A stretch of DNA of 9,374 nucleotides from Candidatus Coatesiibacteriota bacterium (GCA_014728185.1 WJMB01000093.1:1-9374), one strand, 5' to 3'; counted from the first letter of the stretch, positions 1-6,285 are shown. A program made the numbers and translations. Notes: a model not told the origin generated them from the sequence alone.

Positions 1-1
1 C

Positions 2-502
2 TGGGTGCTGGCCACGCCGGCCTTCTTCCTGCTGGTCAACATCGCCGCCCTGCGCTGGCAGATCCTGCCCACTCTCTATCCCGAGCAGGGCCGCCTGGGC
101 GCGTTCTGGTTCACCCTGGTCTTGATCGCCTCGGTGACCGTTGGCTGGCTGCTGGCCGGACGCTACGGCATCCGCTGGCGCCTGCTGGCCCCGCTGACCG
201 TGATGCCCGCCGGACTGACCGACGCCGCCGGTTCCTTCTTCGGCCGTCTGTGGGGCAAACGCAAACTCCACGGAGAACGGACCATCATCGGTTCGCTCTG
301 GGCCCTCGTGGGCGCCCTGGTCGGCTACACTTCCGTTCTGCTGGTCTTCGGCATCACCTCGACGACGGCCTGGCTCGTCGCCGTGGGCGCCGGTGTGCTG
401 ACCGCGCTGACCGAGCTGTTCACCCCGTCGCGCCTGGACAACCTGACCACGGGTCTGGTCGCCGGCGCCGGGGCCGTCGTGATCCTCTTCAGCCTGGGTT
501 GA
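2..502 (+). CDS. Polyprenol/phytol kinase-like integral membrane protein (5'-truncated)
   Basis: The reading frame is open to the left edge of the window, so the true start lies outside it. The visible 167 codons are mostly hydrophobic with about four to five membrane segments. The C-terminal half carries the signature of the SEC59/phytol kinase-like family: a Leu-Thr-Asp-Ala-Ala stretch (Asp at 221-223), then FGRLWGKRKLHGERTIIGS, and near the end a TELFTPSRLDN motif (Asp-Asn at 437-442). These align with GWGDGMAAVFGHRYGG, the following LGDKSYVG and LLPGGWDN in the next gene, so the two are tandem paralogues. Family members are CTP-dependent kinases of isoprenoid alcohols, or related CDP-alcohol enzymes, in the membrane. 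Here the usual Gly-Asp is Thr-Asp and the usual Lys before Ser/Thr is Arg, so the substrate or activity may differ. It lies 22 nt upstream of its paralogue, probably in one operon. Family level is fairly sure; substrate unknown. Confidence 0.7.
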   Translation, partial: WVLATPAFFLLVNIAALRWQILPTLYPEQGRLGAFWFTLVLIASVTVGWLLAGRYGIRWRLLAPLTVMPAGLTDAAGSFFGRLWGKRKLHGERTIIGSLWALVGALVGYTSVLLVFGITSTTAWLVAVGAGVLTALTELFTPSRLDNLTTGLVAGAGAVVILFSLG

Positions 503-524
503 CAACCACCCCCGGGAGGCAACC

Positions 525-1202
525 GTGAATCAGTGGTTGGGACTGGCGATCTCCTACGCCTTTGTCTTCGTCGTGCTGGGTACGGCGGGGCTGCTGGCCA
601 AGCGCCAGCGCATCTCCGGCGAGACCGCGCGCAAGATCGTCCATATCGGCGTCAGCAACTGGATCGTACTGGCCCTGTTCCTCTTCCAGGACTGGTACGT
701 CGCGATCATCGGACCGGCCAGCTTCATCGTCATCAACTTCCTCTCCTGGCGCTTCGACCTCTTCCCGGGGATGGAATCCGGCGACAAGAGCCCGGGCACC
801 GTCTTCTTCGCCGTCAGCCTCACCGTGCTCACCGGTCACTTCTGGTGGCTCTGGAACAGCACCGGTGTCGACCTGCGCTATGTGGCCCTGATCGGGATGC
901 TCGTCCTGGGCTGGGGCGACGGAATGGCCGCCGTCTTCGGCCACCGCTACGGCGGACGCAAGGTCCTGGGCGACAAGAGCTACGTCGGCTGCCTGGCCAT
1001 GTTCCTCACCAGCCTGACCGTCTGCTTCATCGTCCTGGCCCTGCTGGGTCCCCACAACCTGACGACCACCCTGTTGGTCTCGCTCTCCCTGGCCGCCACG
1101 GCCACCCTGAGCGAGCTGCTGCTCCCCGGCGGCTGGGACAACCTGCTGGTCCCCCTGGCGCCGGCCTATATCTACTACCTCTGGCTGGTCGCCGCCCTCT
1201 GA
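525..1202 (+). CDS. Phytol/dolichol kinase-like membrane protein (SEC59-type family)
   Basis: This is a complete 225-residue polytopic membrane protein starting at GTG, with GGGAGG a few bases upstream. The family signature is clear: RKIVHIG at residues 36-42, GWGDGMAA at 129-136 (Asp132 the likely metal/nucleotide ligand), FGHRYGGRKVLGDKSYVG at 138-155 with Lys151-Ser152, and LLPGGWDNLLVPL with Asp205-Asn206 near the C terminus. Known members phosphorylate polyprenols or phytol with CTP, or recycle isoprenoid alcohols, at the cytoplasmic membrane. The length (about 220 residues) is normal for bacterial and archaeal members. It follows a truncated paralogue after 22 nt and precedes a phosphoesterase gene by 48 nt. 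Which isoprenoid alcohol it uses cannot be read from the sequence; a CDP-diglyceride synthetase-like role is the main alternative. Unlike its upstream neighbour it keeps all the expected conserved residues, so it is the likelier active kinase of the pair. Confidence 0.85.
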   Translation: MNQWLGLAISYAFVFVVLGTAGLLAKRQRISGETARKIVHIGVSNWIVLALFLFQDWYVAIIGPASFIVINFLSWRFDLFPGMESGDKSPGTVFFAVSLTVLTGHFWWLWNSTGVDLRYVALIGMLVLGWGDGMAAVFGHRYGGRKVLGDKSYVGCLAMFLTSLTVCFIVLALLGPHNLTTTLLVSLSLAATATLSELLLPGGWDNLLVPLAPAYIYYLWLVAAL

Positions 1203-1208
1203 TTTTTC

Positions 1209-1217
1209 TGCTAGAAT
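1209..1217 (+). promoter_or_regulatory. Possible extended -10 promoter for the phosphoesterase gene
   Basis: Immediately after the stop of the kinase-like gene, TG-C-TAGAAT fits an extended -10 element (TGnTATAAT, five of six in the hexamer). I see no good -35 box at the right distance. It lies 33 nt upstream of the TTG start of the phosphoesterase and could give it a separate transcript. Short motif, so weak evidence. Confidence 0.3.
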
Positions 1218-1250
1218 GGAGTCGTCCATCACCACGGCGGAAGGTGCGGT

Positions 1251-2132
1251 TTGCTCCTCGGCTTCTACTCCGACATCCACGGCAATCTCGACGCCCTGGT
1301 TTTCACCCTGGACGGCCTGCGCGCCCTGGGGGTCGACTACCTCTTCTGCGGCGGCGACGTCGCCGGCTACGGCGCCCGACCCAACGAGTGCCTCGAACTG
1401 ATCCGCTTCGCCCAGGGCGACGAACGCATCGAACGCGCCCGTGTCGACGAGATTCTCGCCGAGACCAGTCTGGCCGACCCGGGGACCCTGGCCGATTTCC
1501 TCGCCGTCACCCCCAACCGGACCGTCAAGGGCAACCACGACCATGCCGCCGTCACTCCCGGAGCCGAGCTGATCTTCAACTCCTTCGCCGCCCGGGCCAT
1601 CATCTGGACCCGCCGCGAACTGACCGACGAGAACATCGGCTGGCTCGAAGAGCTGCCCCTGAGCCTGGATATCGCCGAGAACGGTCTGCCCGCCGAACGC
1701 GGCAACGACTCCCCCCTGCTGTTCCGACTGGTCCACGCCAGCCCCCACGAGCCCGAGCGCTGGCACTACCTGCTCAACCGCCAGGAGATCAAGCGGGCCT
1801 TCAACTCTCTCGACGTCCCCTTCTGCTTCATCGGGCACACACACCAGCCCGTCTTCTTCGAGCAGCACGAGGACGGCTACATCGAGGTCATCACCGACTC
1901 AGACATCGTGCCCAGCCTCTTCCGCCGTTACATCATCAACGTCGGCAGCACCGGCCAGCCCCGGGACAACGACCCCCGGGCCTGCGCCGCCACCTTCGGT
2001 TACGGCGACAGCCTGCGCAAGATGAAGATCCGCCTGCACCGCTTCCTCTACGATAACGAGCTGGCCGCCGAGCGCATCCTCAAAGCCAACCTGCCCCCGG
2101 AACTGGCCGGACGACTGCTGCGGGGAGTCTAG
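1251..2132 (+). CDS. Calcineurin-like metallophosphoesterase
   Basis: A 293-residue soluble protein with every metal-binding motif of the calcineurin-like phosphoesterase superfamily: SDIHGN (Asp8, His10), GGDVAGYG (Asp36), GNHDH (Asn95, His96, Asp97), VHASP (His162) and GHTHQP (His196, His198), followed by NVGSTGQPRD at 230-239, which is typical of the YfcE/MJ0936-like and diadenosine tetraphosphatase-like branch. Such enzymes use two metal ions to hydrolyse phosphomono- or phosphodiesters; the natural substrate cannot be inferred. The start is TTG, chosen because the GFYSDIHGN strand must begin at once, GGAAGG stands 6 nt upstream (1239-1244), and the frame has a stop at 1212-1214 with no ATG or GTG between. 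It is longer than the roughly 160-residue YfcE type, with an insert between GNHD and VHASP. No signal peptide or TM segment, so cytoplasmic. It sits between a lipid-kinase-like gene and a CoA-binding gene, with no obvious pathway link. Confidence 0.95.
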   Translation: MLLGFYSDIHGNLDALVFTLDGLRALGVDYLFCGGDVAGYGARPNECLELIRFAQGDERIERARVDEILAETSLADPGTLADFLAVTPNRTVKGNHDHAAVTPGAELIFNSFAARAIIWTRRELTDENIGWLEELPLSLDIAENGLPAERGNDSPLLFRLVHASPHEPERWHYLLNRQEIKRAFNSLDVPFCFIGHTHQPVFFEQHEDGYIEVITDSDIVPSLFRRYIINVGSTGQPRDNDPRACAATFGYGDSLRKMKIRLHRFLYDNELAAERILKANLPPELAGRLLRGV

Positions 2133-2180
2133 GACGTTCTCTCGGCCGGCATCCCTTCAAGAGCGACAGGAGCGTCCTGA

Positions 2181-2573
2181 GTGTCTGCTGATCTCAAGCG
2201 AGCCGTCAAAGACTTCCGCGGCGCCCGGCGTATCGCCGTGGTTGGGGCCAGTCGCGATCCTTCCAAGTACGGCTACAAGGTCTTCTACCATCTCGAGCGC
2301 GCCGGCCACGAGGTCTACGCGATCAACCCCAACTGCTCGGGGATCGGCAGCCACCCTTGCTACGATGATTTCGACGAGCTGCCCGTCACCGTTGACGCGG
2401 CGATCTTCATCACGCCGCCCCCGGCGACCCTCAAGCAGGTCGGCGCGGCGCTGGAGCACGGGATAGATCTGCTCTGGGTTCAACCCGGCGCCGCCGACGA
2501 CGCCGTACTCGAGCGCGTCCGAGAGGCCGGGGCGCGGCTGGTGCACGGCCGCTGCGCCCTGGTGACCATTTGA
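2181..2573 (+). CDS. CoA-binding domain protein (YccU-like)
   Basis: A 130-residue single-domain protein of the CoA_binding_2 family. The N-terminal Rossmann strand and glycine-rich turn are IAVVGASRDPSKYGYKV at residues 18-34, followed by an INPN element; the central part has FITPP (nucleotide-edge loop) and WVQPGAADD with Trp99; it ends in HGRCALVTI, matching the family's conserved C-terminal Arg-Cys motif. Related domains occur in succinyl-CoA synthetase alpha subunits and acetate-CoA ligases, but the stand-alone protein lacks the catalytic His domain, and its cellular role is not established. The start is GTG with AGGAG 8 nt upstream (2168-2172). Length is typical for the stand-alone family. 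It lies 48 nt after the phosphoesterase in the same orientation, so they are probably co-transcribed. Family assignment is strong; function is unknown beyond presumed acyl-CoA/CoA binding. Confidence 0.9.
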   Translation: MSADLKRAVKDFRGARRIAVVGASRDPSKYGYKVFYHLERAGHEVYAINPNCSGIGSHPCYDDFDELPVTVDAAIFITPPPATLKQVGAALEHGIDLLWVQPGAADDAVLERVREAGARLVHGRCALVTI

Positions 2574-2715
2574 CGGGTCGTCGCCGGGTCGGGTTTTACG
2601 GCGACGATCGAATGGCCGAAAACCGATCCGAACGAGCCGGCACACCACAATCAGCAATCATTTTCGCAGCAAGCCGAACCAGTCGCCCGATCAACCGCCT
2701 GAAACCGGAGTCCGC

Positions 2716-4311
2716 ATGGCCAAGCTCAATAAAGACCTGCTGCTCGACCTCGCGCTGATGCTCATCGGCGTCGCCCTGATCCTGGGTGGCGTGCTCATCG
2801 ACTTCGGCCCCGACGCCGGACGTCTGACCAGCGACGACGGCGGCCCGGCCAACTGGATCTTCATCGGCCTGGGCGTCCTGACGCTGATCGGCGCGGTGAT
2901 CTTCCTCTTCCAGGCGCTGCGTCGCAAGCGCCAGGTGGCCGACCCGGACCACCCGGCCGAGGGCGGCCTGGTCGACGAGCTGTTCCAGCGTCCGCAACCG
3001 CTCAAGCCCGGCATCCACCACCTGCGCTCCGGCGACGCCTTCGCCGGCTTCCGCGTGCACCTGCGCATCGAGCCAGGCGGCTCGGGGACTCTGGTGGTCA
3101 ACGCGGCCAAGATCATCCACCTCAACCAGACCGCCGCCGAGTACGCCAAGCTGATCGTCGAGGAGCGGGACAAGCGCCGTGCCGTCGACGAGATCGTCGC
3201 GCGCTACCGGGTGGGCCGTAAGCGCGCCGCCGCCGACTACGAACGCATCGCCCACATCATCACCGAGCTGGCCGCCGGCAGCGACGTCTGTCCGGTGACG
3301 TATCTGGACCTGGAGCGCAGCGAGCCCTTCAGCGTCGAGACCTTCGCCCCCTACCGCGTCGACCTGGTGCTGACCTACGCCTGCAACAACGCCTGCGCCC
3401 ATTGCTACGTCGATCCGGCCCATAGAAAAAAGGTCTCGATGGAGCAAAGCGACTGGCGGCGGGTGATGGACAAGCTCTGGGCCGCCGGGATCCCCCACGT
3501 CACCTTCACCGGCGGCGAGGCAACCCTGCACCCGCACCTGCGCGAGCTGATCGAGTACGCCGAGGACATCGGTCTGGTGACGGGCCTGTTGACCAACGGA
3601 CGCAAGCTGGCCGACCGCGAATACCTGGCCGGGCTGGTCGAGGCCGGGCTGGACCACGTCCAGATAACCATCGAGAGCCACGACCCCGCCGTCCACGACG
3701 CCATGGTCGGCGTCGAGGGCGCCTGGAAGCAGACCCTCCAGGGCATCCGCAACGCCCTCTCCCTGCCCCTCTACACCCTGACCAACACCACGCTGACCAA
3801 GCGCAACGTCGCCGGGATCGAACGCACCGTCGAGTTCCTGGCCGACGTCGGCCTGCCCCAGGTGGCCGCCAACGGGATGATCCATTCCGGCGGCGGCGTC
3901 GCCAACCCCGACGCCCTGACCGAGGCCGAGCTGCGACCCCACGTCGAGACCTTCTTCGAGACCGCCGCCCGTTCGGGGATGAACTTCCTCTGGTACACCC
4001 CGACCCGTTACGAGGACTTCGATCCCGTCGAGGTCGGCGTGGGCATCAAGACCTGTTCCGCCGCCCGCTACAACCTGGCCGTCGAGCCCGACGGCGAGGT
4101 ATTGCCCTGCCAGAGCTACTTCGAGTCCCTGGGCAACCTGCTCACCGACGACTGGGAAAGCATCTGGAACGCGCCCCTGGCCGTCTGCCTGCGCAAGCGC
4201 GAGTGGACCCCCGAGGAGTGCCGACGCTGTACCCAGTTCCCGCTTTGCGGCGGCGGCTGTCCCCTGCTCTACAAGGAGGACGGCGTGGTCACCTGCGCCG
4301 GCACCGCTTAG
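2716..4311 (+). CDS. Membrane-anchored PqqD-like / radical SAM / SPASM-domain protein
   Basis: A 531-residue protein starting at ATG with GGAG 5 nt upstream. Order of parts: two N-terminal TM helices (about residues 9-28 and 46-66) with a short loop; a basic linker; a PqqD-like segment (about 110-185, with VNAAKIIHLNQTAAEYA around 129-145 and a helical VDEIVARY stretch); a radical SAM core with CNNACAHC (Cys223, Cys227, Cys230 binding the SAM [4Fe-4S] cluster) and GGEAT at 266-270; and a C-terminal SPASM-type region with Cys447, Cys465, Cys502, Cys505, Cys511, Cys515 and Cys527 for auxiliary clusters. Families of this layout (PqqE, mycofactocin and other peptide maturases) modify ribosomal peptides, and PqqD-like domains recognise the leader; others modify heme or proteins. 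With both TM helices at the N terminus, the catalytic part should be cytoplasmic but tethered. I found no convincing precursor-peptide gene nearby. It is 142 nt after the CoA-binding gene; that gap shows no clear promoter. Domain calls strong; substrate unknown. Confidence 0.9.
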   Translation: MAKLNKDLLLDLALMLIGVALILGGVLIDFGPDAGRLTSDDGGPANWIFIGLGVLTLIGAVIFLFQALRRKRQVADPDHPAEGGLVDELFQRPQPLKPGIHHLRSGDAFAGFRVHLRIEPGGSGTLVVNAAKIIHLNQTAAEYAKLIVEERDKRRAVDEIVARYRVGRKRAAADYERIAHIITELAAGSDVCPVTYLDLERSEPFSVETFAPYRVDLVLTYACNNACAHCYVDPAHRKKVSMEQSDWRRVMDKLWAAGIPHVTFTGGEATLHPHLRELIEYAEDIGLVTGLLTNGRKLADREYLAGLVEAGLDHVQITIESHDPAVHDAMVGVEGAWKQTLQGIRNALSLPLYTLTNTTLTKRNVAGIERTVEFLADVGLPQVAANGMIHSGGGVANPDALTEAELRPHVETFFETAARSGMNFLWYTPTRYEDFDPVEVGVGIKTCSAARYNLAVEPDGEVLPCQSYFESLGNLLTDDWESIWNAPLAVCLRKREWTPEECRRCTQFPLCGGGCPLLYKEDGVVTCAGTA

Positions 4312-4338
4312 CGCCTGTTTGCGAGCGGGGTCTCGGTG

Positions 4339-4361
4339 TTGGCAACCTGCAAGGGTGTCAA
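4339..4361 (+). terminator. Imperfect hairpin after the radical SAM gene, no T-tract
   Basis: TTGGCAACC and GGGTGTCAA pair as a 9-bp stem with one G-U wobble and one A-G mismatch around a TGCAA loop, starting 28 nt after the stop codon. There is no following run of T, so it is at best a weak or Rho-assisted terminator or an mRNA 3' end structure. Confidence 0.3.
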
Positions 4362-4472
4362 GGCGCGGTGTCCGGCGGTTTGCGTAGAGTCAACCGATCC
4401 TGAACCGGTGAAGCGATCCGCAGCGGGTCTGACATCTGCATCATCCACCACTTCCGTCGATTACTGATACGA

Positions 4473-4509
4473 GGGTTTGCAACCCGCGGTCTGCCAAACC
4501 TGCAACCCG
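4473..4509 (+). repeat. Small hairpin and 9-bp direct repeat upstream of the lipoprotein gene
   Basis: GGGTT-TGC-AACCC (4473-4485) forms a 5-bp perfect hairpin, and TGCAACCCG occurs twice in direct orientation, at 4478-4486 and 4501-4509, 23 bp apart (about two helical turns). The second copy ends 12 nt before the lipoprotein ATG. The spacing could suit an operator or a leader structure, but both elements are short enough to arise by chance. The rest of the 4312-4521 spacer holds the weaker hairpin at 4339-4361; I see no convincing promoter or small gene in it. Confidence 0.3.
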
Positions 4510-4521
4510 ATTGAAGACAAG

Positions 4522-5151
4522 ATGATCAACCGAAGCCACCTTTTCGTATCGCTTGCTCTGGCTATCACGCTCACCCTCGGCGCCGCCTGCTCCGAAGAGG
4601 CCGAGCCGGGCGACGGCACCGCCGACCAACAAACTGGTAACGCAAACGCGCAGCAGCCCGGCAAAAACCTCTGGCCGCTGTTCAACGACAAGGTGGGCTT
4701 CACGGCCGAAGTCGACCGCGACCGCTGGCGCTTCGGGCGGCCCAGTTACTACGAAGGCGACGAGCTGCGCCTGGCCGGAGTGAACAACGACACCGGCGCC
4801 AAGCTGCTCATCGAATCTCCCCCGCCGGAGGAGGGCCTGACCCCGGCCGATTACGCTGCCCGGCAGCTGGGATCATTGTCCGAGCTGGAGAATCTGGAGG
4901 TGCTGGCCGACGGTGAGCTGGAGATCAACGGCGCCCCGGGCTACCGGCTCGAGTTCCGCCTGGAGGTCGAGGGGACGGTCAGCCGCACCCTGAGCTACTT
5001 CTTCACCCTCGGCGAGCGTGTAATGGCCTGTACCCTGGCCGCCGAGGAGGGCGACTTCGCCGTCTTCAAGGACGATCTGGACGAGCTGGTCTCCAGCTTC
5101 CGCCTCCTGGACATCCATCACGGCGTCGGGGACGATCATACTGAGGGATAA
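4522..5151 (+). CDS. Putative lipoprotein, PsbP/DcrB-like domain
   Basis: A 209-residue protein. The ATG at 4522 is preferred over an in-frame TTG at 4477, because it places a classical signal peptide at the very N terminus: MINR, a hydrophobic core LFVSLALAITLTL, then GAAC with Cys23 as the lipidation site. Position -3 is Gly rather than Leu, which is permitted but less usual. The Shine-Dalgarno is poor (GAAG, 5 nt upstream). After a low-complexity acidic/Gln linker (residues 24-48), one domain (about 53-195) shows features of the PsbP/DcrB/DUF1795 fold: a starting strand (VGFTAEVD), a central YRLEFRLEVEG strand, FFTLGERVMACTLAAEE, and a terminal DDLDELVSSFRLL helix, where the family typically ends in 'I..SF'. 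Function of bacterial members is poorly known. It should sit on the outer face of a membrane. It is downstream of the radical SAM gene but separated by 210 nt, so co-transcription is uncertain. Lipoprotein call good; fold call moderate. Confidence 0.65.
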   Translation: MINRSHLFVSLALAITLTLGAACSEEAEPGDGTADQQTGNANAQQPGKNLWPLFNDKVGFTAEVDRDRWRFGRPSYYEGDELRLAGVNNDTGAKLLIESPPPEEGLTPADYAARQLGSLSELENLEVLADGELEINGAPGYRLEFRLEVEGTVSRTLSYFFTLGERVMACTLAAEEGDFAVFKDDLDELVSSFRLLDIHHGVGDDHTEG

Positions 5152-5198
5152 GCCCGCGTCAGGCGAACGCGGCCGATTTACCAGCGAAAGGCATACGA

Positions 5199-5223
5199 AC
5201 GGGCCGACCCCAGGTCGGCCCGT
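5199..5223. terminator. Perfect 11-bp hairpin between convergent genes
   Basis: ACGGGCCGACC and GGTCGGCCCGT pair perfectly around a CCA loop. It lies 47 nt after the lipoprotein stop (+ strand) and 38 nt after the stop of the - strand membrane protein, where a bidirectional terminator is expected. Neither side has a proper T-tract, so it resembles the U-less terminators reported in GC-rich bacteria rather than a canonical intrinsic terminator. Confidence 0.65.
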
Positions 5224-5261
5224 GACGCGATCAGAGTCAGACGGTCGATACTCCGGGCGGA

Positions 5262-5726
5262 TCATTGCCGCCGACGCTTCTTCCGCCAGAGATCGATGAA
5301 GTAGGCCGCATTGCCCAGGACGATCAGACCCACCAGGAACAGATGAACAACCAGCTGGGCGGCCATCCCGTTGATCGCCAGGCTGCGGCGGTCGATCAAC
5401 CGCTCGTACTCGGCGGCGCCCTTCAGCCCACCCAACAGACCCGCCATCTGGTTGGTCTGCAGGAATGCGTAGTACTGGGAGGCGCTGACGGCGGTGCAGC
5501 CGACGATTACCGGAATATGGTAGGGCGTGCCGGCGAAGGCCACCCAGAACTCGGGCCAGTTGGTGCCCGAGATGGTGCTGATCAAATCCATGTCGTCGTA
5601 GTTGTGAACCGTGCGCATCATCGGATGCTCGTCCAGGGCATAACCGTAGAAGTCCTGGGAGAAGACGCCGCGGATCTCACTGCCGATGCCCAGCAGGACC
5701 GCCTCGTTACCGGCGCGGTAACCCAA
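5262..5726 (-). CDS. C-terminal part of a frameshifted two-TM membrane protein
   Basis: This is the downstream piece of a gene broken by a frameshift; its companion is 5707-6150. It has no plausible start of its own: the frame opens at a TTG inside the upstream reading frame, with no Shine-Dalgarno, in mid-domain (LGYRAGNEAVLLGIG). Joined to its partner it makes a 295-residue protein. This part carries most of the conserved-looking core: a Gly/Asn-rich start, DFYGYALDEHPMM, a DDMDLISTISG strand, IPVIVGCTAVSASQYYAFLQ, and MAGLLGGLKGAAEYERL, then a TM helix (about 125-146 of this part; 266-287 of the joined protein) and a basic RKKRRRQ tail that predicts a cytoplasmic C terminus. I do not recognise a named family. 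The hairpin at 5199-5223 lies just after its stop. Whether the shift is a mutation, an assembly error or programmed cannot be told from the sequence. Confidence 0.7.
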   Translation of the reverse strand: MGYRAGNEAVLLGIGSEIRGVFSQDFYGYALDEHPMMRTVHNYDDMDLISTISGTNWPEFWVAFAGTPYHIPVIVGCTAVSASQYYAFLQTNQMAGLLGGLKGAAEYERLIDRRSLAINGMAAQLVVHLFLVGLIVLGNAAYFIDLWRKKRRRQ

Positions 5727-6150
5727 GGTAGACCCAGTCCTCGCCCATCCGGATACGGCGCTCCTGATCGGTGTCGGCGAGTTCGGCGTTGATCTCGTCC
5801 ATCGACTCGCGCATCACACGCTCGCCGATCGACACCCCCTCCATCAGCATCACCATGCCGATGACGCGGATCCCGCGCTCGAAGGCGTGCTTGACCGTGG
5901 CGCTGAGCATGGGCTCGAGCTCGGGCAGGGTGCTGGGATCGAGGTCCATCGAGACCAGAATCGTTGATCCGGGACCCAGTCTGTCGATCGCGGTGTAGTA
6001 GCTGACCGTGGGCGCGGTGACGCCGATGTCGATCTCTATACCCAGTATCAGGACAACGACGACGATAACGAAGACGGCCAGGAAAAGCCCGCGACGATCC
6101 ACCTCAATCAACCAGCGAGAGAAACTCCTCGGCTCAGTCTCGGCGGGCAT
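5707..6150 (-). CDS. N-terminal part of a frameshifted two-TM membrane protein
   Basis: The upstream piece, 147 codons from an ATG with GGAGG 4 nt upstream (6155-6159) and a good promoter behind it. It has a short polar N terminus, a strongly hydrophobic TM helix (about residues 21-38, GLFLAVFVIVVVVLILGI), then a soluble region beginning TAPTVSYYTAIDRLGPGSTILVSMDLDPSTLPELEPM, with an alpha/beta look (ERGIRVIGMVML strand; a helical GERVMRESMDEINAEL). It reads into GEDWVYLG and then stops after the unrelated residues LPRR. Skipping one base at about 5715-5726 restores continuity as VYLGYRAGNEAVL with the next piece, giving a protein with one TM helix near each end and a roughly 220-residue domain between, probably on the outer side of the membrane. 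Function unknown. The intact promoter, Shine-Dalgarno and clean frame on both sides suggest a recent or only apparent break. Confidence 0.7.
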   Translation of the reverse strand: MPAETEPRSFSRWLIEVDRRGLFLAVFVIVVVVLILGIEIDIGVTAPTVSYYTAIDRLGPGSTILVSMDLDPSTLPELEPMLSATVKHAFERGIRVIGMVMLMEGVSIGERVMRESMDEINAELADTDQERRIRMGEDWVYLGLPRR

Positions 6151-6196
6151 GGCGCCTCCAACCCCAAGGGATACCGCTTAGTTTACGATGACGTGA

Positions 6197-6224
6197 ATTA
6201 TACCTCCATTTTTCATGCCGCCAA
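6197..6224 (-). promoter_or_regulatory. Sigma70-like promoter of the two-TM membrane protein
   Basis: On the - strand, TTGGCG (6219-6224, four of six to TTGACA) is followed after 16 bp by a perfect TATAAT (6197-6202). It lies 46 nt upstream of the ATG at 6150, within an AT-richer stretch (6181-6232) that stands out from the GC-rich surroundings. It follows the kinase gene's terminator, so this gene is likely a separate transcription unit. Confidence 0.7.
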
Positions 6225-6285
6225 ATAAAATCACGGCGCCCGGACTCGGTATCGAGGGCGGCAAAGGTGATAAGGACCGACCGAA

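Noticed and set aside
489..1868. Long open frame of 459 codons on the - strand
   Set aside because: It lies antisense to the kinase-like and phosphoesterase genes, has low-complexity Gly/Glu/Gln/Val-rich content typical of GC-rich antisense frames, and contradicts the clear motifs on the + strand.
533..2056. Long open frame of 507 codons on the + strand
   Set aside because: It is an Arg/Pro-rich alternate frame of two genes with recognisable conserved motifs; no family-like sequence.
2570..2599. TTGACG with TTTTAC 18 bp downstream as a promoter for the radical SAM gene
   Set aside because: The -10 match is poor and the -35 overlaps the stop of the CoA-binding gene; too weak to list.
2570..2758. 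62-codon + strand frame spanning the gap before the radical SAM gene, considered as a RiPP precursor
   Set aside because: It overlaps the start of the radical SAM gene, has no good Shine-Dalgarno, and shows no leader/core pattern.
2596..3942. 448-codon frame on the - strand
   Set aside because: Antisense shadow of the radical SAM gene; biased Gly/Val/Asp/Gln composition and no motifs.
4203..4403. 66-codon + strand frame after the SPASM region, considered as a precursor peptide
   Set aside because: Its start lies inside the radical SAM gene in another frame, and its Arg-rich sequence looks like an alternate-frame shadow.
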